Below, one piece after another: positions 36,427 to 36,716 of a stretch of DNA of 36,716 nucleotides. The notes beneath the pieces are model-generated. The model ran no database searches and was not told the DNA's origin. It worked only from the letters and a program-made list of their open reading frames with translations. The stretch lies in contig CALMIK010000025.1 of NCBI GenBank assembly GCA_937863995.1, forward strand, positions 1 to 36,716. Reading direction: 5' to 3'. Position 1 is the stretch's first letter. Every line of letters begins with the position of its first letter. The DNA is from an uncultured Chelatococcus sp. (lineage in GTDB: Bacteria; Pseudomonadota; Alphaproteobacteria; Rhizobiales; Beijerinckiaceae). The translations under genes were made by a program, and so were the position numbers.

Positions 36427-36716
<290 letters not shown>

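Overview
The window is GC-rich chromosomal DNA from an alphaproteobacterium, most likely of the Hyphomicrobiales (Rhizobiales). The evidence is a CtrA cell-cycle regulator under a cluster of GANTC sites, two IalB-family envelope proteins, an FzlA-like GST-fold protein beside uppP, the rhizobial-type coxB-ctaD-ctaB-coxF-ctaG-ctaE-surf1 order, and interspersed palindromic repeats of the kind common in that order. The genus cannot be fixed from the sequence. No transposase, prophage, CRISPR array, tRNA or rRNA gene was found. Nearly all genes are intact; only rplL is cut, by the right edge.

Layout. 34-2339: cytochrome b and c1 of the bc1 complex, closed by a strong terminator. 2516-6764: apt and a TrmN6-like methyltransferase, then, convergent to them, an SDR, queG and fzlA. 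7055-9811: uppP and a PHB-depolymerase-family esterase with a candidate PhaR operator. 10201-12205: ctrA with a 640-bp upstream region rich in GANTC sites and palindromes, then marC. 12598-14198: an unrecognised gene with an AT-rich upstream flank. 14199-15803: ialB, a lipoprotein gene and a stand-alone gcvH-like gene, all on the minus strand. 16512-22834: the aa3-type cytochrome c oxidase cluster behind a perfect FNR/FixK-type box. 22952-26326: two cyclophilins, then queA-tgt. 26286-30636: a membrane-anchored SGNH-like protein, an orphan YejA-like solute-binding protein and a second ialB. 30778-32643: an AsmA-family protein. 33113-36716: secE-nusG-rplK-rplA-rplJ-rplL.

How the parts work together. 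bc1 and aa3 oxidase give a complete quinol to cytochrome c to oxygen route, and the FNR-type box suggests oxygen control of the oxidase. QueA, Tgt and QueG are the late steps of queuosine-tRNA synthesis, encoded at two loci. CtrA, FzlA and UppP connect cell-cycle control, FtsZ function and peptidoglycan precursor recycling. A near-consensus CtrA box lies between fzlA and uppP.

The most notable observations are: a Tgt in which all four canonical zinc ligands are replaced while the catalytic motifs remain; the FNR box before the oxidase operon; the GANTC cluster and overlapping palindromes upstream of ctrA; the PhaR-type operator before the depolymerase-like gene; a terminator just before surf1; a dispersed repeat that supplies the stop codon of the solute-binding protein gene; and a triplicated Shine-Dalgarno-like unit in front of queG. 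I found no clear new multi-gene system. The least explained loci are the 355-residue protein at 12598-13665 and the ialB/lipoprotein/gcvH-like cluster.
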